From CAYNNQ01 sp964398785 (lineage in GTDB: Bacteria; Desulfobacterota; Desulfovibrionia; Desulfovibrionales; Desulfonatronovibrionaceae), in the NCBI GenBank assembly GCA_964398785.1, contig CAYNNQ010000004.1:46087-110086 (forward strand): a DNA stretch of 64,000 nucleotides, read 5' to 3'. A program made the translations under genes and the position numbers. The notes beneath the pieces were generated by a model. It was given only the letters and a program-made list of their open reading frames with translations, ran no database searches and had not been told where the DNA came from. Each line of letters opens with the position of its first letter. Positions within the stretch are counted from its first letter, which is position 1. Below are positions 28,454 to 37,242 of this stretch, piece by piece.

Positions 28454-29185
28454 ATGCCGGATAATGCAGCGCTCTATAACTCCGTTCCGATGCGCAGGGC
28501 CCTGGGTAACGCCCTGAGACCGGGGGGGATGGCCAGCACCAGGCGTTTTCTGGAGCAAATGCCCCCGGCAGCCGGGGCCAGGGTCCTGGATGCCGGATGC
28601 GGACCGGGCAGGACAGCGGCCTTTTTGCACAGTAGAAAAAGATATCAGGTCTTCGGGCTGGACCGCGATATAGGCCCCAAGGCCCAGATTGAGCCGGCCC
28701 AGCCCGGTCTGGCATATATTTGCGCAGACATCAGCCATCTGCCTTTGGCCTCGTCCAGCCTGGACGCAGTGTTTTGCGAGTGTGTGCTGTCCCTGCTTGC
28801 AGACCCAGACCGGGCCCTGGCCGAGCTTTACAGGTGCTTAAGGCCGGGCGGCCTGCTTTACTTCAGCGACATTTACCACCGGGACAAGGGTGCAGTTTCG
28901 GCACATGGACCGGGGCGGACCTGCCTGGCTGCATCCGAGGATCTTCAGGGTCTGCGGCAGAGCCTGACCGGTCATGGATTCAAGGTGGTCCTGGAAGAGG
29001 ACCAGACTGTACTCATGCGTCAGACAGCGGCTCGTCTGGTCTTTGAGTACGGCTCGCTGCAGGTCTTCTGGGAGACGGTCCTGGGGGCCGGATGTCAACA
29101 CTCCCGCCCCCAGGCCAGGCGCATGCAGTCGCTCAAACCCGGTTATGTATCCTTTGTCCTGAGCAAGGAGGATGAACATGAGTGA
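28454..29185 (+). CDS. SAM-dependent methyltransferase (DVU_1556-like)
   Basis: This class I methyltransferase has 243 residues. The SAM loop is RVLDAGCGPGRTAAFL, followed by the acid in FGLDRDIG and the usual AVFCECVLSLLADPDRALAE and LRPGGLLYFSDIY blocks. The N-terminal segment YNSVPMRRALGNALRPGG occurs in the accessory family rather than in general methyltransferases. Its target is unknown; in this neighbourhood a small molecule or cofactor precursor is as likely as a protein. The next gene starts inside its last codons. Confidence 0.78.
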   Translation: MPDNAALYNSVPMRRALGNALRPGGMASTRRFLEQMPPAAGARVLDAGCGPGRTAAFLHSRKRYQVFGLDRDIGPKAQIEPAQPGLAYICADISHLPLASSSLDAVFCECVLSLLADPDRALAELYRCLRPGGLLYFSDIYHRDKGAVSAHGPGRTCLAASEDLQGLRQSLTGHGFKVVLEEDQTVLMRQTAARLVFEYGSLQVFWETVLGAGCQHSRPQARRMQSLKPGYVSFVLSKEDEHE

Positions 29186-29633
29186 CGAGACCCTGTTAAA
29201 AGTTATGCACTTGGCCCAAAAGGGCTATTGCTGCAGTCAGATAATTCTCCTGCTGGGGCTTGAGCTCCAGGGGCGGGAGGACAAGACCCTGATCAGGGCC
29301 GCATCAGGGCTGTGCCAGGGGATCGGCGGCGGAAGGCATACCTGCGGTGCCCTGACCGGAGCAGCCTGCCTTCTGGGGCTCCACGCCGGGAAGGGACGCG
29401 ACAGCGAGGAGGAAGACGAGCGGCTGCCCCTGATGCTGGAGACCATGGAAAACTGGTTTGCCGAGCATCTTGCCGCGACCCGCGGCGGGACGGCCTGTCA
29501 GGATATTCTGGGCGAGTCCCCCGCCCGGCTCGATCCGGAAGTGTGCGGCCGCCTCGTGGCCGAAACCCTGGATCAGTGCCTGACCATTCTCCTGGACCAG
29601 GGCTTTGATCTGCAGGAGGACCCTGATGGCTGA
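29178..29633 (+). CDS. C-GCAxxG-C-C family protein (DVU_1555-like)
   Basis: This is a member of the C_GCAxxG_C_C family of small, probably metal- or redox-binding proteins. The cysteines are seen in GYCCSQIILL, in the core RHTCGALTGAACLLGL (equivalent to GCAxxG) and later in TACQDILG and EVCGRL. I chose the second ATG (29178) because GGAGG lies six bases before it; the first ATG (29172) has no room for a ribosome site. Overlaps at both ends (eight bases each) show tight coupling to the methyltransferase and the radical SAM gene. Confidence 0.75.
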   Translation: MSDETLLKVMHLAQKGYCCSQIILLLGLELQGREDKTLIRAASGLCQGIGGGRHTCGALTGAACLLGLHAGKGRDSEEEDERLPLMLETMENWFAEHLAATRGGTACQDILGESPARLDPEVCGRLVAETLDQCLTILLDQGFDLQEDPDG

Positions 29634-30987
29634 ACCAAGACATACTCAAAGCCTTTGCCCTGTCTGTCTGTCCCTTTTGCCGGCTAAGCTGGTGCAAAAT
29701 GGACAGGAGGTCAGGCTAAAGAAATACTGTCCGGAGCACGGGCATTTTTCCGTACCCATCTGGCGCGGCCCGCCCGCCTTTGGGCAGTGGGCACGACCCA
29801 AGCTGCCTTCTCAGCCCCCGGTCTGCCACACTCGGGCAGGGTCAGGATGTCCTTTTGACTGCGGCCTGTGCCCGGAGCACGCCCAGCACACCTGCACAGT
29901 CCTTCTGGAGGTGACTCGGGGCTGCAACCTGAGCTGCCCCATCTGCTTTGCCCAAAGCGGGACTTCGGGGCCGGACCCTGATGTGGATCACCTGGAGCAG
30001 CAGCTGGGACACATCCGCAGCACTGCAGGGGCCTGTACCCTGCAGATCTCCGGGGGCGAGCCCACTGTGCGCGAAGATCTGCCCGAGATCGTCGAGCTGG
30101 CGGCAAAGAAGGGCTTTGCCCTGGTTCAGCTAAATACCAACGGCCTGCGCTTGGCCCGGGAGCCGGGATATGCCGAGCTACTTAGAGATTGCGGTCTGCA
30201 GTCCGTGTTTTTGCAGTTCGACTCTGTGAGGGATGAGGCATATACCGTCCTGCGGGGAAGCCCTTTGCGGCGGTCCAAGATGCGGGCCCTGGACAGCCTG
30301 GCCCGGGCCGGGCTGGGGACAGTCCTGGTGCCCACCCTGGTACCCGGGGTGAACACGCAGGACATAGGCTCGATCATCAGCTTGGCCTTGCAGTATCACC
30401 CTTATGTCCGGGGAGTGCATTTCCAGCCCGTCAGCTATTTCGGCCGCTATCCAAGAACTCCCACGGATGCCGAACGGATTACTCTGCCGGAGGTCATGCG
30501 GGCCCTGGAAGAGCAGAGTCAGGGCCGGGTCCGGGTCCAGGACTTTGCCCCGCCGGGCTGTGAGCACGCCCTGTGCTCCTGTCACGCCACCTACCTGGTG
30601 AACGAGTCCAAGGTCCTGAAACCCCTGTCCGACGGCTGTCCCTGTTCCTTTGAGCCTGTTCAGGCGTCCATGGGGGCGAGGCAGAGCGTGGCCTTGACCG
30701 CCGAGCGCTGGCAGGTCCCGGATGCCCGGGGGATGCAGGGCGGGCCTGAGCCGGACGAGTTGGATACGTTTTTGCTGCAGGCCAGACAACAATCCTTCAC
30801 CGTATCCGGCATGGCCTTTCAGGATGTCTGGACCCTGGATCTGCAGCGCCTGCGCGGCTGCTGCATCCATGTCTCGGCTGCTGACGGACGTCTGATTCCT
30901 TTTTGCGCCTATAACCTGACCAGTGCACACGGCCGGGCATTGTATCGCGGTGCACTGGGTCCGGGCCGGGTCACGGCGGTGATGTAG
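29626..30987 (+). CDS. Radical SAM protein of the aldehyde-oxidoreductase accessory cluster (TrsS-like)
   Basis: The radical-SAM cysteines are in TRGCNLSCPICFAQSG (CX3CX2C), followed by the GGE-type motif LQISGGEPTVREDL. The N-terminus has a zinc-ribbon-like pair (LCPVCLSLL; KKYCPEHGHF) and further cysteines in GSGCPFDCGLCPEH. The C-terminal part has CEHALCSCHATYL and CPCSFEPV, possible ligands for extra clusters. At 453 residues from the ATG at 29626 (GGAGGA upstream) it resembles proteins annotated as radical SAM (seleno)protein TrsS. Here all key positions are cysteine codons and no in-frame TGA is used. The reaction is unknown. Confidence 0.8.
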   Translation: MAEPRHTQSLCPVCLSLLPAKLVQNGQEVRLKKYCPEHGHFSVPIWRGPPAFGQWARPKLPSQPPVCHTRAGSGCPFDCGLCPEHAQHTCTVLLEVTRGCNLSCPICFAQSGTSGPDPDVDHLEQQLGHIRSTAGACTLQISGGEPTVREDLPEIVELAAKKGFALVQLNTNGLRLAREPGYAELLRDCGLQSVFLQFDSVRDEAYTVLRGSPLRRSKMRALDSLARAGLGTVLVPTLVPGVNTQDIGSIISLALQYHPYVRGVHFQPVSYFGRYPRTPTDAERITLPEVMRALEEQSQGRVRVQDFAPPGCEHALCSCHATYLVNESKVLKPLSDGCPCSFEPVQASMGARQSVALTAERWQVPDARGMQGGPEPDELDTFLLQARQQSFTVSGMAFQDVWTLDLQRLRGCCIHVSAADGRLIPFCAYNLTSAHGRALYRGALGPGRVTAVM

Positions 30988-30999
30988 AGGAATATGCCT

Positions 31000-32391
31000 A
31001 TGTCTGTGAATCCTCTGGAAGCCTGGATTTCCCTGCAGATCGGCCTGCCCCGCAAGACTCTTCTATCCAGGCAGGCCCTTAAGCGCTGGCAGAGGTCCAG
31101 GCTTTTGCAGACCCTGGATCTGGCTCAGAGATACAGCCCCTGGTACAGAAAACGGCTGCAAGGGGCCGAGTTTCCGGAGCGGGACAGCCTGCAGCGGATC
31201 CTGCAGTCCCTGCCCTTTACCCGGGCCGGGGACATCAGCGAGCATCCCCGGGAGCTGCTCTGCTGTTCCCAGGCCGATATATCCAGGGTGATCACCCTGC
31301 ACTCCTCGGGGACCAGTGCCGGGCCCAAGCGCATCTTCTTTACCCCTGCGGACCTGGACAGGACCAGGGGGTTTTTCCAGTCCGGCATGCGTTTGGTGGC
31401 CCGGGCCGGGACCAAAATCCTGATCCTCTTGCCCAGCCGGCAGGAAAACGATGTGGGCAGCCTGCTGCGGGATTCGCTGAACCGGGCTGGATTCGAGGCC
31501 GGGATCTATTGGCCGCTCGAGGAACCGGCCCGGCTGGCCGAGGAAATATGCAGGCTTCAGGCCGGCTGCCTGGTGGGCCTGCCCCGGCATCTGTTGTACC
31601 TGGCCCGAAGCCCGGAGTTTGCCTCTCGGGCAAGGCCACTTATAGACAGCGTTCTGCTCTGCTCGGACTATGCCGCCCCCTGTGTGCAGCAGACGATTGG
31701 GGAAAACCTGGACTGCCGGGTGCATCTGCACTATGGATCCACGGAGTCCGGCCTGGGCGGGGCGGTGGAGTGTGCTGCCGGACAAGGCTGCCACATCCGG
31801 GAAAGCGACCTTTTGTTCGAGGTCGTAGAGCCTATAAGCGGACGGCCTGTGCCGGAAGGCGCGGACGGAGAGCTGGTGATTACCACCCTGGCCAGCCGGG
31901 GCATGCCCCTGATCAGATATCGCAGCGGCGACCGGGGCAGGCTCAGCTATGACAGATGCCCTTGCGGCAGCATCCTGGCCCGCATCCAGGGCCTGCGGGG
32001 CAGGCTGAACAATCAGGTCGGCCTTCCCGGCGGGGGCAGCCTGAGCCTGGCCCAACTGGACCAGGCCCTGCTGGCCCTGCCCCGGGTCGTAGATTACCAG
32101 GCCGAGATTAATCCGGCAGATCAAAACAAGGGTCTTGATTCAAGCAGATCCCCTGGGCGGCAGGCCCTGCTCAGAATCGGCCTGAATGTGATCAAGGGCG
32201 ATTCATCAGGACTGCAGGACCTTGCTTTTAAGGCCCTGCAGGCTATCCCGGATCTGGGGCAGGACCTGGCAAGTGGCACCTTGCGGATAGAGTTGGACAG
32301 CTCCGCCCAGATGAGGTCTCAAATGCATACCCGGAAGAGGCAGATCCAAGATTTTCGCAACCAAGAGGAAAACTATGCGTCAGGTCTTTGA
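31000..32391 (+). CDS. AMP-dependent CoA ligase-like protein (PaaK-like, DVU_1553 family)
   Basis: This 463-residue protein is related to phenylacetate-CoA ligases. The phosphate-binding loop appears as LHSSGTSAGPKRIFFT, the adenine region as HLHYGSTESGLGGAVEC, and the hinge region as VITTLASRGMPLIRYRSGDRG. The ATG at 31000 has AGAGG nine bases upstream; an ATG two codons earlier is less well placed. It lies between the radical SAM and XdhC genes. In this cluster it probably activates a carboxylate, perhaps the acid made by the oxidoreductase or a cofactor precursor, but the substrate is not known. Confidence 0.82.
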   Translation: MSVNPLEAWISLQIGLPRKTLLSRQALKRWQRSRLLQTLDLAQRYSPWYRKRLQGAEFPERDSLQRILQSLPFTRAGDISEHPRELLCCSQADISRVITLHSSGTSAGPKRIFFTPADLDRTRGFFQSGMRLVARAGTKILILLPSRQENDVGSLLRDSLNRAGFEAGIYWPLEEPARLAEEICRLQAGCLVGLPRHLLYLARSPEFASRARPLIDSVLLCSDYAAPCVQQTIGENLDCRVHLHYGSTESGLGGAVECAAGQGCHIRESDLLFEVVEPISGRPVPEGADGELVITTLASRGMPLIRYRSGDRGRLSYDRCPCGSILARIQGLRGRLNNQVGLPGGGSLSLAQLDQALLALPRVVDYQAEINPADQNKGLDSSRSPGRQALLRIGLNVIKGDSSGLQDLAFKALQAIPDLGQDLASGTLRIELDSSAQMRSQMHTRKRQIQDFRNQEENYASGL

Positions 32392-33400
32392 GTTCATCCA
32401 TGCAGAGATTGTTGCGGGCCGGCCCGTGGTCAGTGCGGTGATCGCGTCCAGCACCGGCTCCACCCCAAGGGGCACCGGGACCAGGATGGCCCTGGCCCAA
32501 GACGGCAGAAGCAAGGGATCCGTGGGAGGCGGACCTGCAGAGGCCATGGCCCAGAAAAAGGGTTGGCAGATCTTTGACACAGGAAAGAGCGCCCTGCTCC
32601 GGATAGACCTGAGGAATCGGGACGCGGCCGGCGAGGGGATGATCTGCGGAGGCAGACAGGAGATCCTTGTGGATTTCATCAATCCCGGACGGGAGAACCA
32701 AAGGCTCTTTGCACAGCTGCTGGCCGAGTGGAACCGGGGGGCACAACTCCTGACGGTTTGGAAGCGGGGTAAGCAGGACATAGAGCTTTTGTCCAGGGCC
32801 CCGGAGCCTTCATCCCTGCCGCGGGAGCTGCCCGAGTCCCTGATCCGGGAGACAGCCAGGTCCATGCATAAGTCCAACCGGCCCTTTGTCTGTGAGGCTG
32901 AGGGCTGCAGCGTACTGGTGGAGCCCATGCGCTCCCCGGGCAGGGTGATTGTCGCCGGGGGCGGGCATGTGGGCCGGTCCACGGCCAATCTGGCCGGCTA
33001 TGCGGGCTTTGAGATCACTGTGTTGGATGATCGGCCCGAGTTTTTAAAGCGGCACAACTTCCCCCAAGAGGCCAGCCTGATCCAGGTCGAGGGCTTCGGA
33101 ACCTGCCTGGACCGCATTGCCCCGGACCGGGACTGCTACATCGTCATTTTGACCAGGGGGCACTTGCACGACAAGACCGTTCTGGCCCAGGCCCTTAGGA
33201 CTCCGGCTGCCTATATAGGCATGATCGGCAGCCGCAAAAAGAGGCAGGCCATTTACCAGGCCCTGCTCGAACAAGGTTTTTCCCAGACGGATCTGGACCG
33301 GGTCCATTGCCCCATTGGCCTGTCCATCGGCGCGGATACCCCGCAGGAGATAGGTGTGAGCATCGTGGCCGAACTAATCCAGGAAAGGGCCGGGGACTGA
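32375..33400 (+). CDS. XdhC/CoxI family molybdoenzyme maturation factor
   Basis: XdhC-type chaperones bind the molybdenum cofactor, promote its sulfuration and help insert it into xanthine-oxidase-family enzymes. This fits the aldehyde oxidoreductase upstream. The N-terminal XdhC/CoxI domain is seen in VIASSTGSTPRGTGTRMAL and SVGGGPAEAMAQ, and a Rossmann-type C-terminal domain in VIVAGGGHVGRSTANLAGYA and YIGMIGSRKKRQAIYQALLE. The gene overlaps the end of the ligase gene by 17 bases and the NTP transferase starts two bases after its stop. Confidence 0.9.
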   Translation: MRQVFEFIHAEIVAGRPVVSAVIASSTGSTPRGTGTRMALAQDGRSKGSVGGGPAEAMAQKKGWQIFDTGKSALLRIDLRNRDAAGEGMICGGRQEILVDFINPGRENQRLFAQLLAEWNRGAQLLTVWKRGKQDIELLSRAPEPSSLPRELPESLIRETARSMHKSNRPFVCEAEGCSVLVEPMRSPGRVIVAGGGHVGRSTANLAGYAGFEITVLDDRPEFLKRHNFPQEASLIQVEGFGTCLDRIAPDRDCYIVILTRGHLHDKTVLAQALRTPAAYIGMIGSRKKRQAIYQALLEQGFSQTDLDRVHCPIGLSIGADTPQEIGVSIVAELIQERAGD

Positions 33401-33402
33401 TC

Positions 33403-34539
33403 ATGGCAGGGGGTGACTCCTGGCGGGACATTGCGGCCATTGTGCTCACGGCCGGGCGCTCCACCCGTCAGGACGGGTTCAAACCTCTGTTGCCCATTGG
33501 AGAGGACACCGTGCTGGGCAGGTGCCTGGGTCTGTTTGCCCAGAAGGGCCTGTTCGATATAGTGGCGGTGCTGGGCCATAGGGCCGGAGAGCTGGCCCCC
33601 GTGGTAAAGTCCGGCCGGGCCAGGGCCGTGCTTAACCCGGACTACGACCAGGGCATGCTCTCTTCTGTTAAGACCGGTGTCCAGGCCCTGTCTTCCAAAA
33701 CCAGGGCCTTTTTTGTTTTGCCCGTGGACATTCCGTTGGTCCGCCCCCTGACCCTGGACATATTGCTTCAGACCCTGCGGGACGAGCCCCAGGCCCAGGT
33801 CCTGGTGCCCACCTTTACCCGGATCACCGGGCACCCCCCCCTGATCAGCTCCGAACTCATCCAGGAAATTATTGCATACCAAGGCAGCCAAGGCCTTCGC
33901 GGGGTGCTGGATCAGGCCGAACAAATCCAGGTCCCGGTCCCGGATAAGCATATCCTTTTGGACCTGGATTGCCCGGAGCAGTACCAAAAAGCCCTTGAGC
34001 TCCGGCAGACCTATGACCTGCCAGATCCGGACGAAGCCTATGCCCTGCTCGCCTGGCAGCAGGGAGATGGCCGGGCAGTGATAGGGCACAGCCACAAGGT
34101 GGCCCAGACAGCAGAGCGCATTGCCAAAGAGGTGAATCATTTTTCAGGGGCAGGCCTGGACATAGGGTTGGTAAAGTCCGCTGCCCTGCTGCACGACATT
34201 GCCAAGGGCCGGACGGACCATGCCCGGGCAGGGGGCAAGCTATTGATGGAGCTCGGGTTTTCCAGCAGGCTGGCCGAGATTGTGGCCAGACATGCGGACT
34301 GCAGTCCATCTGCACAGGCCCCGGTGGACGAGACCGAGGTGGTCTATCTGGCAGACAAGCTGGTCCAGGGAGATAGGCTGGTCGGGCTGGAGAAGCGCTT
34401 TGCCCGTAAATACGAGCAGTTTTACGGCAATTCAGAGGCCAGGCAGGCGGTCAAGCGGCGCTGGGAGCAGGCCGGGTATGTGCTTGCCAGGGTGGAGCAG
34501 GGCCTGGGTAAGAAATTGGAGGAGTGGTTGCAGTTCTAG
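33403..34539 (+). CDS. MobA/MocA-like nucleotidyltransferase fused to an HD domain (DVU_1551-like)
   Basis: The N-terminal 190 residues are a molybdenum-cofactor nucleotidyltransferase-like domain (AAIVLTAGRSTRQDGFKPLL; LPVDIPLVRPLTLD), expected to attach CMP to the pterin as MocA does. From about residue 225 an HD metal-phosphohydrolase domain follows: VIGHSHKVAQTAERIA, then AALLHDIAKGRTDHA. The 378-residue product is thus a fusion, twice as long as MocA alone. The ATG at 33403 is two bases after the XdhC stop. Placing the transferase beside XdhC and the apo-enzyme argues for a dedicated cofactor-finishing path. The HD substrate is unknown. Confidence 0.87.
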   Translation: MAGGDSWRDIAAIVLTAGRSTRQDGFKPLLPIGEDTVLGRCLGLFAQKGLFDIVAVLGHRAGELAPVVKSGRARAVLNPDYDQGMLSSVKTGVQALSSKTRAFFVLPVDIPLVRPLTLDILLQTLRDEPQAQVLVPTFTRITGHPPLISSELIQEIIAYQGSQGLRGVLDQAEQIQVPVPDKHILLDLDCPEQYQKALELRQTYDLPDPDEAYALLAWQQGDGRAVIGHSHKVAQTAERIAKEVNHFSGAGLDIGLVKSAALLHDIAKGRTDHARAGGKLLMELGFSSRLAEIVARHADCSPSAQAPVDETEVVYLADKLVQGDRLVGLEKRFARKYEQFYGNSEARQAVKRRWEQAGYVLARVEQGLGKKLEEWLQF

Positions 34540-34563
34540 GCCTTGGATATGCACAAGGATGGA

Positions 34564-35232
34564 TCAAGCCAGATCCGGGACCAGGTTCAGGGCCCGCAGC
34601 CTGAAGCCGGAGCTGGCCCTGGGCTGCAGTATGCTTAGCCCTGCAGGGTCCTGGCCCAGGCAGAACATGTTCTTGAGCTCCAGGCCCAGCAAGTGACAGA
34701 TCAAGACCCGGTTGACCCCGGCATGGCCTACGATGGCCACATGGCCCGCGGACTCGGATATCTCCTCAAAGACAGGCACCACCCTGGACTGCAGATCGGC
34801 AAAGGACTCTCCCTGCGGCGGCCTGAACCCGGCCAGGTCCCTGCCCCTTTGCTCAAAGGACTCTGGATCGCTCTTTTTTATCTGCTCAAAGGACAGGCCT
34901 TCCCACTGCCCAAGATCTATTTCCCGCAGCCTGTGATCCGGCTCAGGCCGCAGCTGGTGCGGCTCGGCCAGGATCTCTGCGGTCTGCACAGCCCTTTCCA
35001 GGTCGCTGCAGACGATGCGCGACAGCTCAGCAATGGCCATCCACCGGGACAGGGCCCTGGCTTGGGCCCGGCCCGGTTCGTTCAGGGAGATATCTGTCCG
35101 GCCGACGAAACGCCTGGTCTGGTCCTCACCGGCCTGGGCGTGCCTTAGGAGCAGGATCGATCTTTGCGACTTGCTAAGAAAAAAAAGTGGCCCGACCGTT
35201 AGGTGTTTTGGATCTGAAGGGCTGGTTGACAA
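34564..35232 (-). CDS. Histidine phosphatase family protein
   Basis: This 2H-phosphatase-superfamily protein (phosphoglycerate mutase/alpha-ribazole phosphatase type) has the catalytic signature LLLRHAQAGED near residue 29, SDLERAVQTAEIL, the acid EIDLGQWEGLSFEQI and the second histidine in VAIVGHAGVNRVL. It converges on the NTP transferase-HD gene with 24 bp between. The start is uncertain: the long form begins with TTG at 35232 and has no good ribosome site. The substrate cannot be named; a link with the CobD-CbiP gene further on is possible but not supported by position. Confidence 0.82.
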   Translation of the reverse strand: MSTSPSDPKHLTVGPLFFLSKSQRSILLLRHAQAGEDQTRRFVGRTDISLNEPGRAQARALSRWMAIAELSRIVCSDLERAVQTAEILAEPHQLRPEPDHRLREIDLGQWEGLSFEQIKKSDPESFEQRGRDLAGFRPPQGESFADLQSRVVPVFEEISESAGHVAIVGHAGVNRVLICHLLGLELKNMFCLGQDPAGLSILQPRASSGFRLRALNLVPDLA

Positions 35233-35423
35233 TGACCTTTACCTGCTCGCTGCTGCCAATTTGTGCAATGATGGACTTCGGGTGCAGGCCTGCAGGCCTG
35301 CCGGATAACGTTCAGGTATCTCTCCGAGGCGGTCTGCCGTGCAGAAAGATACCCTTTTTGAGCACATTGGGACTTATCTTCGCAACTAGCAGGTTGAACG
35401 ATTTCAGTCAAACCGGCTTATTT

Positions 35424-35485
35424 TGGTAATTATTCGATTACGTATTAAGATACGCTCGCTCCTAATCACCTAATTTCCTTGTTGT
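35424..35485 (-). repeat. Partial inverted copy of repeat family R2
   Basis: Read on the minus strand this matches the middle of R2 (AACAAGGAAATTAGG ... GCGAGCGTATCTTAATACG ... GAATAATTACC). The terminal inverted repeats are missing. The rest of 35233-35579 has no recognisable gene. Confidence 0.65.
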
Positions 35486-35579
35486 TCCGGCCGCTTCGCG
35501 CCCGGAACAACGTGCCCGCGGATAAAAATCCGCTGCTTGCTCGGGGCGAAGCGCCTCACAACACTGTGTCTGGGAGCCC

Positions 35580-35915
35580 TTATTGTTGGCTTTTCGGAAG
35601 ATAGTCCTCTCGCAGCGGGGAAAAGATCTCCACCGCCAATGAATCCTCCAGGGCTTCCGCCCCGTGCACGGCATCCGCCGGGATGGACCAGCTGTCGCCT
35701 GCAACGGCTACAAAGCTTTCTTCTTCCGTGGTAAGTTTGAGTTTTCCGCGGATTAGATATCCGGTCTGCTCCTGGGGATGTGCGTGCTCCGGGACGATGC
35801 TTCCCTTTTTCAGTCTGAATTCGGAGAGCAGCGTAGCCTTTCCGTAAGCAAGAGTTTTTTGCTCTACACCTTCCTTTAAGTGAACGTACCCTTGAGTACC
35901 GTGTCTTTTAAACAT
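35580..35915 (-). CDS. Small single-domain cupin protein
   Basis: This 111-residue beta-barrel protein of the cupin superfamily shows metal-binding motif 1 in SIVPEHAHPQEQTGYLIRGK and motif 2 in WSIPADAVHGAEAL. Such proteins often bind a metal and a small acid or act as stress-related enzymes. It stands alone on the minus strand, 85 bp before the DUF2000 gene's end. No substrate can be given. Confidence 0.82.
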   Translation of the reverse strand: MFKRHGTQGYVHLKEGVEQKTLAYGKATLLSEFRLKKGSIVPEHAHPQEQTGYLIRGKLKLTTEEESFVAVAGDSWSIPADAVHGAEALEDSLAVEIFSPLREDYLPKSQQ

Positions 35916-35999
35916 GCAGGGCTCCTGTTTGTCCGTAATGCCGGATTTTATTCTGAACCATTTGCCAGCCGGCCGCCGTTATGAATTTCCGGATGAGAA

Positions 36000-36401
36000 C
36001 TATTTAGCCAAAGGCAGCTGGCCTGTAAATCCAGAGACTGTCTTTTTCGGGCCAGCTAAAAGCACTCCGAGAAATTCAAGTTTTTCAAAAGGGGTTTCGG
36101 ATAGGCGTGTCGAATACTCATTATAGTTTTTGCTTTGCTGGGCCACGTTATTAAACGGAATAACATCCAGCGAAGGGTCCTCAAGGGCTTCTCTAGCAAT
36201 TTGTTTTAAAAACTCCTCGCCGGAAGCCAGGACCGGTATCGGTAACTGGGTGATTCCTGGATGGCCGATACCGGAAGCATCCGCCTGCTTTGGCCCTACA
36301 ATTTCCGGATGGCGAGCCCCAAGGGACAGGCCCAGCACGGCCGAGCAATTTGCAATCAGCCCCTGAGGCAGGTTCTTTTGTACGATTATAGCTGCTTTCA
36401 T
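36000..36401 (-). CDS. DUF2000 family protein
   Basis: This 133-residue protein matches the DUF2000 family, whose fold resembles peptidyl-tRNA hydrolase 2. The start MKAAIIVQKNLPQGLIANCS and the central YPI-like segment (ITQLPIPVLASGEEFLKQI) are typical. A perfect GGAGG site lies just before the ATG at 36401. An AraC-type regulator gene lies 64 bp upstream in the same direction; this pairing occurs elsewhere and suggests the regulator acts on it. The function is unknown. Confidence 0.78.
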   Translation of the reverse strand: MKAAIIVQKNLPQGLIANCSAVLGLSLGARHPEIVGPKQADASGIGHPGITQLPIPVLASGEEFLKQIAREALEDPSLDVIPFNNVAQQSKNYNEYSTRLSETPFEKLEFLGVLLAGPKKTVSGFTGQLPLAK

Positions 36402-36465
36402 GGTTACCTCCTTGGCGGCAAGATAGGGGATTCCAGGCCGGAGGGATTGTAAAAATGTGCGCTGA

Positions 36466-37155
36466 TTATTTGTATCTGGACGGGACAATGCCGGTGTATA
36501 AGCGAAAGGTCTTAACAAAATGGCTCTGATCGTAGTACCCGCAGGCAACCGCGGTTTCAGCTACTGAGAAACCCCTGCCGAGCATATGTTTGGCCTGTTC
36601 TATGCGAATGTTTTGCTTGATTCCGTGGGGGCTCAAGCCGTACCACCCGACCGACCGGCGGTAGTCCTGAAAGCGGTTTGTCCTCGGGTGGCCGGTTTTG
36701 GCCGAAGCATGCAAGTTAAAAGGGATGGCGGTATAACCGCCGTAGATGGGCCTGCTGTTTTCAGCCAGTTCTTCCAGTATGGAGTTGATGTCCGCGGATC
36801 GAACGCTTCCGGAGGGATGGTCCGCCAGATTGAACAAGGCTTTTTTGTCCGCTTTGCCGATGCGTACGGTGTTAAATAAGCGTTCGGGCAGAGAGATTTC
36901 GGTTTGTTCCAGATAAAGAGCGTAAAAGGTGAAAGTGTCCGCAGATTCGGGAAGGCATAAATGGGGTATCCCGGGTGGTACCGCCATGAATTCCCCGGCG
37001 GTCAGCCGAAAATCGCGGCGGCCTATGGTCGTGCGTGTGGCTCCGGAGTGAACCAGACTGATGGACCAGCTATTATGTGCATGCACTCTTGTTGCATACG
37101 CACCCCGGCCGAATTTCAATTCGATGCCTGATTTGTTGCGGACGAATTCGATCAT
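36466..37155 (-). CDS. AraC-family transcriptional regulator
   Basis: This 229-residue regulator has an N-terminal cupin-like sensor (HAHNSWSISLVHSGATRTTI; FMAVPPGIPHLCLPE) and a C-terminal AraC DNA-binding domain with both helix-turn-helix motifs. The second motif is FSVAETAVACGYYDQSHFVKT. The sequence PHGIKQNIRIEQAKHML fits the first recognition helix region. I chose MIEFVRNKSG at 37155; an upstream start adds only 12 residues. The DUF2000 gene downstream is its likely neighbour in one transcript. Confidence 0.88.
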   Translation of the reverse strand: MIEFVRNKSGIELKFGRGAYATRVHAHNSWSISLVHSGATRTTIGRRDFRLTAGEFMAVPPGIPHLCLPESADTFTFYALYLEQTEISLPERLFNTVRIGKADKKALFNLADHPSGSVRSADINSILEELAENSRPIYGGYTAIPFNLHASAKTGHPRTNRFQDYRRSVGWYGLSPHGIKQNIRIEQAKHMLGRGFSVAETAVACGYYDQSHFVKTFRLYTGIVPSRYK

Positions 37156-37242
37156 GAAAACAGGGGGTAAAAAGTTAATCCAGCAAGCCAACTCCTCGTG
37201 GATGAGCCCTGGCAGGACTATATTCAGTCTCGCAGTCCTTTA

